Notes under the pieces: model-generated
Seen by the model: only the letters and a program-made list of their open reading frames with translations
Database searches by the model: none
Told to the model about the DNA's origin: nothing
Position numbers and translations under genes: made by a program
In this document: positions 1 to 7,380 of the stretch, in pieces
Position numbering within the stretch: the stretch's first letter is position 1
How the letters are laid out: each line of letters opens with the position of its first letter
Source of the DNA: Candidatus Levybacteria bacterium RIFCSPLOWO2_12_FULL_37_14
Lineage (GTDB): Bacteria > Patescibacteriota > Microgenomatia > Levybacterales > UBA12049
Assembly (NCBI GenBank): GCA_001782645.1
Contig: MFPH01000055.1
Location: forward strand, 1 to 7,594
DNA length: 7,594 nucleotides
Direction: 5' to 3'

Positions 1-588
1 GTTGTTGCTTACTAGATATTCCCAAAACGTTCTGCCTAATGGAATAAGTGTAAATTTGCTGCTACTAGGATCATAAGCGATCAATCCAGACTGTATTAAA
101 AACCCCATGAACTGTTCATAAGAGATATTAAATTGCTGCGCCCAAATTGTACGCCTAAATAATGCCTGTGCTAATGCATCTGGGATTTCGCCATTGAAAT
201 TTGTCATTGAATTAAGTATTACCATTTGGCTTGGAAATATTAATCTATAAGTTTTCTCAAAATGATACCCTAAGAAAAGTGTGTCTTTATCTCTAGCCGT
301 ATACTCTTGAAGCTCGTGAAGTATCTTTTCTGCCTTCTTTGACTTTTCAAGTTCAGAGTTTAGTGCTTTAATTTCCTTTTTTTCTTTAGTACCAAGTTCC
401 TCTTGTTGCTTCTGAATTGTTTCAAGTGAGAACCCTGGTACAGCTAATTTCAATCCACCGTTTTTAATAAGAGTTCTTATTTCTTTTTTAAATAGCCAGA
501 AAATAAGGAACACTACTCCAAAAGTAATCATAGTTTTAATTATATCTACGACTAATGAAGCTATCTTAATCCAATCTGATGGTGTCAT
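1..588 (-). CDS. Membrane-anchored coiled-coil protein with winged-helix-like C-terminal part (partial, runs off left edge)
   Basis: An open frame of 196 codons runs from ATG at 586-588 to the first base of the window without a stop, so the C-terminus is missing. Residues about 12-33 form one hydrophobic transmembrane helix (ending FGVVFLIFWLF) followed by basic KKEIR, suggesting a single anchor with the rest in the cytoplasm. Residues about 55-97 are rich in Glu, Lys and Gln and look like a coiled coil. Residues about 140-193 contain FLIQSGLIAYD and LIPLGRTFWEYL, a pattern often seen at the end of winged-helix domains (LTPLGxxFxxYL). No catalytic motif is visible and I do not recognise the family. 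ATG 588 is chosen because no other ATG lies upstream before the in-frame stop at 646-648, and an extended -10 promoter sits just before it. It follows the AlbA_2 gene on the same strand after 113 bases. Function unknown; a signalling or defence role would be a guess. Confidence 0.72.
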   Translation of the reverse strand, partial: MTPSDWIKIASLVVDIIKTMITFGVVFLIFWLFKKEIRTLIKNGGLKLAVPGFSLETIQKQQEELGTKEKKEIKALNSELEKSKKAEKILHELQEYTARDKDTLFLGYHFEKTYRLIFPSQMVILNSMTNFNGEIPDALAQALFRRTIWAQQFNISYEQFMGFLIQSGLIAYDPSSSKFTLIPLGRTFWEYLVSNN

Positions 589-604
589 TGCTCGGATTAT
601 ACCA
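589..604 (-). promoter_or_regulatory. Extended -10 promoter, predicted leaderless start
   Basis: Read on the minus strand, TGG-TATAAT occupies 604-596: a perfect -10 hexamer with the TGn extension. Transcription would start about 7 bases on, near 589, immediately before the ATG at 588. The mRNA would therefore have essentially no leader, which fits the absence of any Shine-Dalgarno motif. No good -35 box is visible 17 bases upstream (about 619-624), but extended -10 promoters can work without one. It implies that the partial gene has its own promoter and does not depend on read-through from the AlbA_2 gene. Confidence 0.6.
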
Positions 605-687
605 GAATTACAAGTTATATAGTTTAGTTGCTCAAAAGTGTTTAATTAGCTTGTTCTAGTAAGCCTTCTTGGTTTCACCTGATGTTT

Positions 688-714
688 GTTGTTAGAACTT
701 TTTATGCTAACAAC
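688..714 (-). other. Hairpin spanning the stop codon of the AlbA_2 gene
   Basis: GTTGTTAG (688-695) and CTAACAAC (707-714) are perfect 8-bp inverted arms around an 11-base loop that contains the TAA stop (702-704, minus strand). Neither strand has a clear T-run after the stem, so it is not a convincing intrinsic terminator. It could slow 3' exonuclease decay or be chance. Confidence 0.35.
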
Positions 715-2018
715 CACTGACTATCTTTTAGGAACCGTTTAATTACATCTATCTGAAAGTCTTGGTATCCAATTGACCAAAACAATTCTTTAACAAAATC
801 TATATAAAACTCTTGGAAAGAGACAGGATCGGCTAATTTAGTAGTGTCCAAATCAGAAAAATCTAACTTATATTCTGGCATCATACCCCTTAAATCTCTA
901 AAAAACATCTGCTGTTGGACGCCAACAAGTTTAATATCTTCTGTTCCTTTAATCTCCACGTAACCCTCTAGTCCTCCTTGGTATTTAGACAATTGATAAA
1001 AATTATTTGCTGCTTTTAGAATTTGGAATAGCCTGCCAATAACATGGGACAAATAAATGATCTTCTCTTCATTATTAACCATGAGAACATCTGTCGAGGA
1101 GTAAAGTAAGCCAGCAGCATATATTTGATGGCAGTCAATTTGCCCATCCATCTCCCCCCATTCAAAATGAAAAACACCCTCGGGAATAGGTTTTAGGTTT
1201 AAATCTGGATAATACATCTGTGGAGTATTATGCAAATCCCTAATTTCCCTAGTCTTATCCTTTATATCTGAAGGTTTCATCAAAGCCTCTTTGGGGTAAA
1301 AAGGTTGTACCAAAATAGTACACATTGAAGCCTGAGATCCAAGAGGTTGTTGATAAAATCTAGATACGAAACCACCAGCAAAGGCAGCAGCTATTATAGC
1401 AGGATCTCCTGCAGCTTTTTTTCTCCTATATTCCTCTTGCTCTGCTGAGATTTTAGCAACTCTTTCCCTTTCTGCATTCCTTAACCCAACCTCGTAGACC
1501 GCCTTTGCTTGAGCTATGTATCTATTTCTACTCACTCCAGCTTGTTCTTTTTTCTTAAATAACAGTTCAACATAGTCTGGGGAAGCAATATCAATTGGGG
1601 TGCTTATGTTTCCTGTCCTCACCCAAAGATTGGCATCATTTTGTACATAATAAGGGGTTCTATCACCTTCAAAAATACGTACAAGAATAAACACCTTACT
1701 GCCTTGTTCATCTGTAACACGCACTTCATATCTCGGTATGGGAGTAACATTTGAAGCCCATTGGTGGATTTTCTCAATTGATTTAGCAGCATTGTTCACT
1801 CCAATCCAACCATTTGGTATACCAGTCTGACGGTTTTCCTCAACGCCAACTATGATTACACCACCTCTAGTATTTGAAAAGGCAGCAAAATGCTTGGATA
1901 AATTAGTCGGAATGTCTTTTTTGTAATCTAGTTGTATTCCTTCTCTGTGTCCTTCCTGGCAAAAGGCTACTATTTCTTGAAAACCAAAGCTATTTATGGG
2001 CTTATTTAATATATCCAT
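702..2018 (-). CDS. AlbA_2 (Schlafen-type) domain protein with unknown C-terminal domain
   Basis: The 438-residue product starts with an AlbA_2-like domain (about residues 20-155). It carries the typical early acidic/basic strand GIQLDYKKDI (27-36), the core FSNTRGGVIIVGVEE (47-61), and later YYVQNDANLWVRTGN (123-137). The AlbA_2/Schlafen fold binds nucleic acid; in relatives it is linked to ATPase, helix-turn-helix or nuclease-like modules and is common in defence neighbourhoods. Here residues about 150-205 form a charged, Lys/Glu/Arg-rich helical linker. Residues about 225-438 form a globular domain I cannot assign. No Walker motif is visible, so this is not the longer ATP-dependent form. 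The start ATG at 2016-2018 has no Shine-Dalgarno. It is divergent from lexA across 75 bases and could share the operator there. Soluble protein is expected. Family call is confident; function is not known. Confidence 0.85.
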   Translation of the reverse strand: MDILNKPINSFGFQEIVAFCQEGHREGIQLDYKKDIPTNLSKHFAAFSNTRGGVIIVGVEENRQTGIPNGWIGVNNAAKSIEKIHQWASNVTPIPRYEVRVTDEQGSKVFILVRIFEGDRTPYYVQNDANLWVRTGNISTPIDIASPDYVELLFKKKEQAGVSRNRYIAQAKAVYEVGLRNAERERVAKISAEQEEYRRKKAAGDPAIIAAAFAGGFVSRFYQQPLGSQASMCTILVQPFYPKEALMKPSDIKDKTREIRDLHNTPQMYYPDLNLKPIPEGVFHFEWGEMDGQIDCHQIYAAGLLYSSTDVLMVNNEEKIIYLSHVIGRLFQILKAANNFYQLSKYQGGLEGYVEIKGTEDIKLVGVQQQMFFRDLRGMMPEYKLDFSDLDTTKLADPVSFQEFYIDFVKELFWSIGYQDFQIDVIKRFLKDSQWLLA

Positions 2019-2036
2019 TAGTGTTTTGTTCTTAGG

Positions 2037-2061
2037 GTTAAGTAACTTTTTGTTACTTGAC
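2037..2061. promoter_or_regulatory. 25-bp palindrome, candidate operator in the divergent lexA/AlbA_2 intergenic region
   Basis: Arms GTTAAGTAAC (2037-2046) and GTTACTTGAC (2052-2061) are inverted repeats matching at 9 of 10 positions, with a perfect AAGTAAC/GTTACTT core and a TTTTT spacer (2047-2051). The right arm overlaps the likely -35 box of the lexA promoter, so a bound repressor would block RNA polymerase. LexA commonly autoregulates, making LexA the first candidate ligand. The sequence does not match the E. coli (CTG-N10-CAG) or Firmicutes (GAAC-N4-GTTC) SOS boxes, so this would be a different specificity. The palindrome is seen; its ligand is inferred. Confidence 0.6.
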
Positions 2062-2093
2062 TGTACCGTATAGATATCATAAACTTATCATAA
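2057..2093 (+). promoter_or_regulatory. Candidate promoter of the lexA-R-M operon, near-leaderless
   Basis: TTGACT (2057-2062, 5/6 match to -35) and TAAACT (2080-2085, 4/6 to -10) are 17 bases apart, putting the start site at about 2092, next to the ATG at 2094. An alternative is TATCAT (2075-2080, 5/6 to -10) with GTTACT (2052-2057, 3/6), also 17 bases apart, giving a leader of about 7 bases. In either case the -35 lies in or at the right arm of the palindrome. A 9-bp direct repeat TATCATAAA occurs at 2075-2083 and 2086-2094, one helical turn (11 bp) apart, overlapping the -10 region. Confidence 0.5.
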
Positions 2094-2693
2094 ATGCAAG
2101 ACACTAAACCACTTACTGCTAAGCAAAAAGGGGCACTGGATTTTATTAACTCTTTCTGTAGAGAAAAGGGTTACTCTCCTTCTTTAAAAGAAATAGCAGA
2201 CTTTCTTGATACCGATAACCTCAGTACAGCACAGTATTATGTTGAAGAACTTGAAAGTAAAGGCTACCTCCACAGAAATAGCAACAAAGCAAGAGGTATT
2301 ACTCCAATTTCAGACCAATATACTATTCCATTGCTTGGCTACATTGCTGCCGGGGAACCAATTGAACCTATCGAAAACCCAGAAGAAATAAATGTTCCTT
2401 CCGGTATTAAAATTGAGGCTAAATACCCTCATTATGCTTTAAGGGTAAAAGGTGACAGTATGATTGATATGGGGGTTCTCGATAACGATATTGTCCTCAT
2501 CAAACATCAGATGACAGCCAATGTTGGAGATGTTGTTGTAGGCATTACTGAAAAAGGAGCCACTTTAAAAATTCTTAGTAAGGACAATGATCGAGTTGTG
2601 CTTAAACCAAGAAATCAAAAATATAAAACTATCATTCCAGAACAACTTGAAATCAGAGGTGTATTTGTAGGTTTAGTAAGAGGTGGTAATTAG
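2094..2693 (+). CDS. lexA: LexA-family SOS repressor (self-cleaving)
   Basis: The 199-residue product has the normal LexA length and both domains. Residues 1-72 are the winged-helix DNA-binding domain: LTAKQKGALDFI, GYSPSLKEIADFL, then ELESKGYLHR and RGI, matching the LexA order. Residues about 77-195 are the S24 peptidase-like domain. The cleavage site Ala86-Gly87 (AAGEP), the nucleophile Ser122 in GDSM and the general base Lys159 in ATLKIL are all present, so RecA-stimulated autocleavage should be possible. The recognition-helix region (DTDNLSTAQYYV) differs from the E. coli one, in line with an unusual operator. Start ATG 2094 puts the conserved LTxxQ at the expected place; there is no Shine-Dalgarno. 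The stop at 2691-2693 lies 19 bases before the best start of the Type IIG gene, so the two are probably cotranscribed. Whether this is the cell's only LexA or an accessory copy that serves the R-M genes cannot be told here. Confidence 0.93.
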   Translation: MQDTKPLTAKQKGALDFINSFCREKGYSPSLKEIADFLDTDNLSTAQYYVEELESKGYLHRNSNKARGITPISDQYTIPLLGYIAAGEPIEPIENPEEINVPSGIKIEAKYPHYALRVKGDSMIDMGVLDNDIVLIKHQMTANVGDVVVGITEKGATLKILSKDNDRVVLKPRNQKYKTIIPEQLEIRGVFVGLVRGGN

Positions 2694-2712
2694 ATACAAT
2701 GAACTAAGCAAT

Positions 2713-5694
2713 ATGAACAATGTAACAATTACCCAATTAGTCGAAAAATATAAATCCAATAGATATGCATACTTAAAAGCCGACTACAAAGAGGCTCAAT
2801 TAAGAATTGATTTTCTAGACCCGCTTTTTGAACTTCTAGGCTGGGACATTAAGAATGTTAATGGTAAGTCTACAAACGAAAGAGAGGTTTTGGTTGAAGA
2901 ATCATTGAAAGAAGATGTTTACTCAACCACAGAAAAGCCTGACTACACGTTTCGTCTTTTTTCTGAAAGAAAGTTTTACTTAGAAGCTAAAAAGCCTCGT
3001 GTCAAAATCGACACGGACAATGAACCTGCGAAGCAAGTCAGACGCTATGGCTTTACTTCAAAATTAAAAATCTCCGTGCTTTCCAACTTTGAATACTTAG
3101 CAATTTATGATTGCTCAGCCAAAGTGGAAGAAACTGATCATGCTTCAAAATCTCGAGTAAAACTTTATCATTTCACCGAATACGAAGAAGCCTTTGAAGA
3201 CATCAAAAAATCTCTAAGCCACGACAGTGTTTACACTGGTTCATTTGATGAAACCTGGGAATACATTGAGCAACAACTTAAGCTTTTCAGTATTGATGAC
3301 CTCTTTCTTTCCCAAATTAATCAGTGGCGCTTAATTTTAGGAAAAGAGATATTCTCACACAAACCCGACTTAAAAGAGACAGAATTAAATGATCTCGTAC
3401 AAAAATACATAAACAGCATTATCTTCCTACGGGTTTGTGAAGACAGAAACCTTGAAACATATAAAACCCTTCTCTCTAGTAATGGCAACTACGAAACTTT
3501 AATTAAACTTTTCCGAGAGGCTGATAGAAAGTACAACTCAGGACTTTTCAATCACACATTAAATGGGGAAGTCATCAAAAACAATAGTTCATCTTTTTGG
3601 ACGATAATCTCCCAGCTCTACTACCCTGAAAGCACGTACTCTTTTGCAGTTTTTGCCTCAGATATTTTAGGGAATATTTATGAAATTTTCCTAGGAGAGA
3701 AGTTGACCATAAGCAGTGGTGAAATCTCACTCACAAAAAAACCGGAGCACATCGATCGAGATATTGTTACTACGCCAACCTTTATCATTAAGGATATTTT
3801 AAGGAAAACCGTTCTTCCGTTTTGTGATGGCAAGACAGATTCAGAGATATTAAGTTCGTCATTCGCTGACATTGCTTGTGGATCAGGAGCCTTTTTATTA
3901 GAAACTTACCAACTCATAGTTGACTATTTGGTGGACTATTTTCTTAAGACCACTCCTGAAACACTAATTCGAACGGGCGTGAATACATACAAACTTCCAT
4001 TTCAAATCAAGAAGCAAGTTCTTGTAAATTGTCTTTACGGAATTGATAAAGATTTCAACGCAGTTGAGGCTTGTAAGTTTGGTATGTTACTTAAACTTCT
4101 TGAGGATGAAGATAGTACTACCATTCCAACTCCAGCATTACCACTTTTGGACAGAAATATTCAATTTGGGAATAGCTTGGTGGATTCAACTCAGACATCG
4201 AGAGAGAACCGAACAACTATTAACCCCTTTGACTTTGGTGAAACAAAATTTGACGTTATTGTTGGCAACCCTCCATACATGTCAACAGAACACATTAAAC
4301 AACTAACTCCACTTGAACTTCCAATATACAAAAGGACTTATACCTCTTCACACAAGCAATTTGATAAATACTTCTTATTTATCGAGAGAGGACTCAAACT
4401 CCTTAAGGAGAATGGTTTTCTGGGATATATTGTTCCGAGTAAGTTTACAAAAGTAGGGGCTGGTCAGAAACTTCGAGAGTTACTAAGGAGCCAAAAATTT
4501 GTAGAAGAAATCGTTTCCTTTGGTGCGAATCAAATATTTCAAGATAAGACGACTTATACCTGCATGATTGTGCTTAAAAACAGTGGACAAACTTCATTAA
4601 AGTATATCGAAGTCAAAGACTTAAATAGTTGGAAGACTAGAAATATTGACCTGAGAGATTATGATACCGTTGCGTTTGACGAATTAGATGATGATGTTTG
4701 GGTCTTAGTCCCTGGATATCTCAAGCCAGCGTATGAGGCTATTAACAAGCAAAGTAAATTGTTAGAGGAGCTTATCGGTTCAGATAACATTTATAACGGC
4801 ATACAAACAAGTGCTAACAATATTTATATTCATACAGCTTCAAAAGAAGACGAAACCTATGTATATTTTTCAAAAGACGGAAAAACATGGAAAGTGGAAA
4901 AGACCTTAACAAGGCCATATTTCAAAACTTCCAGTGGTAGCGATAATCTAAATTCCTATCGTCCCTTCAAACCAAACTCTTTTGTTATTTATCCGTATCT
5001 TAAAACTACCTCAGGAATAGAATTCGTAAGAATGGATAAGCTAAAAGCTGAATTTCCTTTCATGCATGAATACTTAATGGCTTATAGAGAAGCTCTAAGT
5101 GACCCTAAGCGTGATATAAAGCCTACCCCAGAAACAGACAGTGAGTGGTACCGATTTGGAAGACATCAAAGTTTAGACAAATGCGATGTCCCATCAAAAA
5201 TAATTGTTGGTGTTTTGTCCCAAGGAAACAAGTATGCAATTGATTACTATGGAACGCTCATATCATCAGGTGGTACAGCTGGCTACTGCATGATAACCCC
5301 ACCGGATGAGTTTCCATATTCTGTTTACTATGTTCAGGCTTTGCTTAATTCAAAATATCTTGAATGGTACTCTTCCCTTATTGGTGAGGTGTTCAGAGGC
5401 GGCTACATTGCTAGAGGAACCAAAGTCTTAAAAAGACTTCCAATAAGAACAATCGATTTTACTAAGATTGAAGAGAAAAACCTTCATGACCAGATTTCTG
5501 CGACTCAGAAAGACCTTATAAGGATTCAAGGTGAAATAGATACAAATCGGAGTGATCATAGAGTGACCGATCCGCTACAAAGAGAGTTTGATCTTAAAAA
5601 AACCGAATTAAACCAAGCACTGGTGAGACTGTATGGATTAAGTGATATGGATGACCAGATTCCATTGATTTCAAAAATGTATGAAGCTAATTAA
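2713..5694 (+). CDS. Type IIG restriction-modification enzyme (Eco57I-like nuclease-methyltransferase fusion)
   Basis: A single chain should both cut DNA and methylate adenine N6 at its site with S-adenosylmethionine. Counting from the possible GTG start at 2683 (1003 aa), a PD-(D/E)XK nuclease signature lies near the N-terminus: Pro86-Asp87, then Glu101-Ala-Lys103 (LEAKKP). A helical connector follows (about 180-350). The methyltransferase core has a motif X-like TTPTFIIKDIL (363-373), SAM-binding motif I DIACGSGAFLLE (396-407), motif II YGIDKDFNAVEAC and catalytic motif IV NPPY (529-532). NGFLGYIVPSKF (577-588) follows. Residues about 690-925 resemble the TaqI/Eco57I C-terminal specificity region (RPYFKTSSG, YPYLKT, VLKRLPIR), then a coiled tail. 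I prefer ATG 2713 (993 aa): it lies just after the lexA stop and the conserved N-terminal block EAQLRIDFLDPLFELLGWD follows at a usual distance. GTG 2683 would overlap lexA by 11 bases. No key residue seems lost, so the enzyme looks intact. Recognition sequence unknown. Confidence 0.9.
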   Translation: MNNVTITQLVEKYKSNRYAYLKADYKEAQLRIDFLDPLFELLGWDIKNVNGKSTNEREVLVEESLKEDVYSTTEKPDYTFRLFSERKFYLEAKKPRVKIDTDNEPAKQVRRYGFTSKLKISVLSNFEYLAIYDCSAKVEETDHASKSRVKLYHFTEYEEAFEDIKKSLSHDSVYTGSFDETWEYIEQQLKLFSIDDLFLSQINQWRLILGKEIFSHKPDLKETELNDLVQKYINSIIFLRVCEDRNLETYKTLLSSNGNYETLIKLFREADRKYNSGLFNHTLNGEVIKNNSSSFWTIISQLYYPESTYSFAVFASDILGNIYEIFLGEKLTISSGEISLTKKPEHIDRDIVTTPTFIIKDILRKTVLPFCDGKTDSEILSSSFADIACGSGAFLLETYQLIVDYLVDYFLKTTPETLIRTGVNTYKLPFQIKKQVLVNCLYGIDKDFNAVEACKFGMLLKLLEDEDSTTIPTPALPLLDRNIQFGNSLVDSTQTSRENRTTINPFDFGETKFDVIVGNPPYMSTEHIKQLTPLELPIYKRTYTSSHKQFDKYFLFIERGLKLLKENGFLGYIVPSKFTKVGAGQKLRELLRSQKFVEEIVSFGANQIFQDKTTYTCMIVLKNSGQTSLKYIEVKDLNSWKTRNIDLRDYDTVAFDELDDDVWVLVPGYLKPAYEAINKQSKLLEELIGSDNIYNGIQTSANNIYIHTASKEDETYVYFSKDGKTWKVEKTLTRPYFKTSSGSDNLNSYRPFKPNSFVIYPYLKTTSGIEFVRMDKLKAEFPFMHEYLMAYREALSDPKRDIKPTPETDSEWYRFGRHQSLDKCDVPSKIIVGVLSQGNKYAIDYYGTLISSGGTAGYCMITPPDEFPYSVYYVQALLNSKYLEWYSSLIGEVFRGGYIARGTKVLKRLPIRTIDFTKIEEKNLHDQISATQKDLIRIQGEIDTNRSDHRVTDPLQREFDLKKTELNQALVRLYGLSDMDDQIPLISKMYEAN

Positions 5695-7297
5695 TGAAAC
5701 TACTAAAGAAAAATTGCGAGGAGGTTTTTACACTCCCAATTCCATTGCTGCGTTTATTTTAAAATGGGGCTTCAATGGCAATGAAGAAAATGATGTTTTA
5801 GAACCGAGCTGTGGTGATGGTGTTTTTCTGGAAGAAATCAGGAACGGCAATTATAAATATAAAAGCGTCACCGCAGTTGAAATTGACGCTGTAGAGGCTG
5901 AGAAAACAAAAAAGATTGCTCTTTTAAAGTGCAAGGTTATCGTCTCTGATTTTCATGAATTTTGTCTCAAATCTAGTCAAAAATTTGACCTCGTTATTGG
6001 CAATCCTCCCTACATCAGATATCAATTTTTTGATCGCAAACAACAAAAAATGGCTGATGAGATATTCACAAGAGCCCAATTAAAATACTCAAAATTGACT
6101 AATGCCTGGGTATCATTCGTAATTGGCTCCAGTTTATTACTGAAAGAAAAAGGCAAGATCGGTTTTGTTCTTCCGGCCGAATTATTACAAGTCTCTTTTG
6201 CCCAACAACTCAGAGAGTTCTTGGCACATTTCTACAATAAGATAAACATCATCTCTTTTAAAACTTTAGTGTTTCCAGAAATTCAACAAGAAGTGATACT
6301 CCTTCTTTGTGAGAAAAATGATTCCGACTCCCATTTTATAGAGCATTTAGAACTCAGAGACGCACAAGAGTTATCAAATCTTGATGTAACAACTTTAAGA
6401 AGTCCTAAAAAGAAGATTGACTTTAAATCTAATAAATGGACCTTTTACTTTCTAGATCAAGAGGAAATAGATTTTATTGAACGCCTTCAAGAAAGCGAAG
6501 CTATTCCCAAACTTGGTAAGTATGCAAAAGTTGAGGTTGGAATCACTACTGGTTCAAATCCGTTTTTTACTGTTCCATTTTCAATAGTTAAAGAGTACAG
6601 CCTCGAGAAGTTTGCAAAACCATTGGTGGGTAGAAGCGTTCAAGTTCCTAGTGCAATTTTCACTAGAAATGATTGGCTAGAAAACAGGAAGGCAGAAGCG
6701 AGAACCCACTTATTAGTATTCCCTGAGCTCTCAGCATTAAAAAACGATGCAGGCGCCATGAGATATATCAAACTTGGAGAAGAACAAGGGATTAACAAGG
6801 GCTACAAATGCGGAATCAGGGATGAATGGCAGATAGTTCCATCACTTCGTGTGTCAGATGCCCTCTTCATAAGAAGAAATAATCTGTACCCTAAGTTGAT
6901 AATCAATGAAGCTCAAGCATATACAACCGATACTATGCACAGAGTCACTATAAAGCCAGGGATTGATATAAGAGCATTAACGGCAAGTTACTACAATTCT
7001 TTGTCTCTAGCGTTCGCTGAGATATGTGGGAGAAGCCACGGGGGTGGTGTTTTGGAGTTAATGCCCAATGAGGCAGAGGAAATACTTCTTCCTTATAACC
7101 CAAATAATAGTGAACTTTTGGATACGATAGACAGCATGATCCGAAACAAAAGAGATATATCAGAAATATTGGAAGTTACTAACAAAAAAATCCTAATGGA
7201 CAACTTTGGATTGTCCTCTGGCGATATAAAGATTGCAGAGAATATCTGGAGAAAGCTTTCTGAGCGAAGATTAAATAGAGGCAACAAAAATCCCTAG
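5681..7297 (+). CDS. Companion N6-adenine DNA methyltransferase (gamma type, Type II R-M)
   Basis: The 538-residue product has the methyltransferase motifs in gamma-class order: motif X GGFYTP (14-19), SAM-binding motif I EPSCGDGVFLEEI (41-53), motif II AVEIDAVEAEK (65-75), Asp90 region, catalytic motif IV GNPPY (107-111), and GKIGFVLPAELL (158-169). The C-terminal half (about 275-475) should contain target recognition. It ends with GRSHGGGVLELMPNE (450-464), a pattern seen in PstI/BsuBI-type and related adenine methyltransferases. Its ATG overlaps the last 14 bases of the Type IIG gene and there is no Shine-Dalgarno, so translation is probably coupled. No nuclease motif is visible. The likely job is to methylate host DNA, perhaps both strands of the site, where the Type IIG enzyme methylates one, as in the Eco57I system. 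It could instead have its own specificity. Product ends in a basic tail (RRLNRGNK). Confidence 0.9.
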   Translation: MKLINETTKEKLRGGFYTPNSIAAFILKWGFNGNEENDVLEPSCGDGVFLEEIRNGNYKYKSVTAVEIDAVEAEKTKKIALLKCKVIVSDFHEFCLKSSQKFDLVIGNPPYIRYQFFDRKQQKMADEIFTRAQLKYSKLTNAWVSFVIGSSLLLKEKGKIGFVLPAELLQVSFAQQLREFLAHFYNKINIISFKTLVFPEIQQEVILLLCEKNDSDSHFIEHLELRDAQELSNLDVTTLRSPKKKIDFKSNKWTFYFLDQEEIDFIERLQESEAIPKLGKYAKVEVGITTGSNPFFTVPFSIVKEYSLEKFAKPLVGRSVQVPSAIFTRNDWLENRKAEARTHLLVFPELSALKNDAGAMRYIKLGEEQGINKGYKCGIRDEWQIVPSLRVSDALFIRRNNLYPKLIINEAQAYTTDTMHRVTIKPGIDIRALTASYYNSLSLAFAEICGRSHGGGVLELMPNEAEEILLPYNPNNSELLDTIDSMIRNKRDISEILEVTNKKILMDNFGLSSGDIKIAENIWRKLSERRLNRGNKNP

Positions 7298-7340
7298 TTT
7301 TGAACCTTTCGAATTTTTCGAACAATTGCTTAACTTTTCC

Positions 7341-7380
7341 CAACTATCCGGAAATTCCGGACAGTTGTTCCCATTTTAGA
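7341..7380 (+). terminator. 27-bp palindrome downstream of the R-M operon, candidate terminator
   Basis: The palindrome at 7341-7367 has 13-base arms with one mismatch (A7346 against C7362). As RNA it would form CAACTATCCGG / CCGGACAGTTG with an AAATT loop, a stable stem 43 bases after the methyltransferase stop. The following tract TTCCCATTTT is a poor U-run, so intrinsic termination would be weak. The near-perfect dyad could instead be a protein-binding site. Confidence 0.45.

Noticed and set aside
2206..2391. 61-codon open frame inside lexA
   Set aside because: Wholly inside the conserved LexA coding frame; a frame shadow.
4043..4306. 87-codon plus-strand frame and similar short frames at 3678-3872 (minus) and 7093-7287 (minus)
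   Set aside because: All lie inside well-supported methyltransferase coding sequence in other frames and show no domain features.
5717..5726. Strong Shine-Dalgarno-like GAGGAGG shortly after the methyltransferase start
   Set aside because: It encodes the conserved Gly-Gly of motif X (GGFYTP); no start codon lies at a suitable distance that would keep this motif.
7302..7323. GAAC/TTCGAA cluster as a Firmicutes-type SOS box
   Set aside because: The box needs GAAC-N4-GTTC; here the halves are CGAA-N3-TTCG and no GTTC half is correctly spaced. It also lies downstream of the operon.
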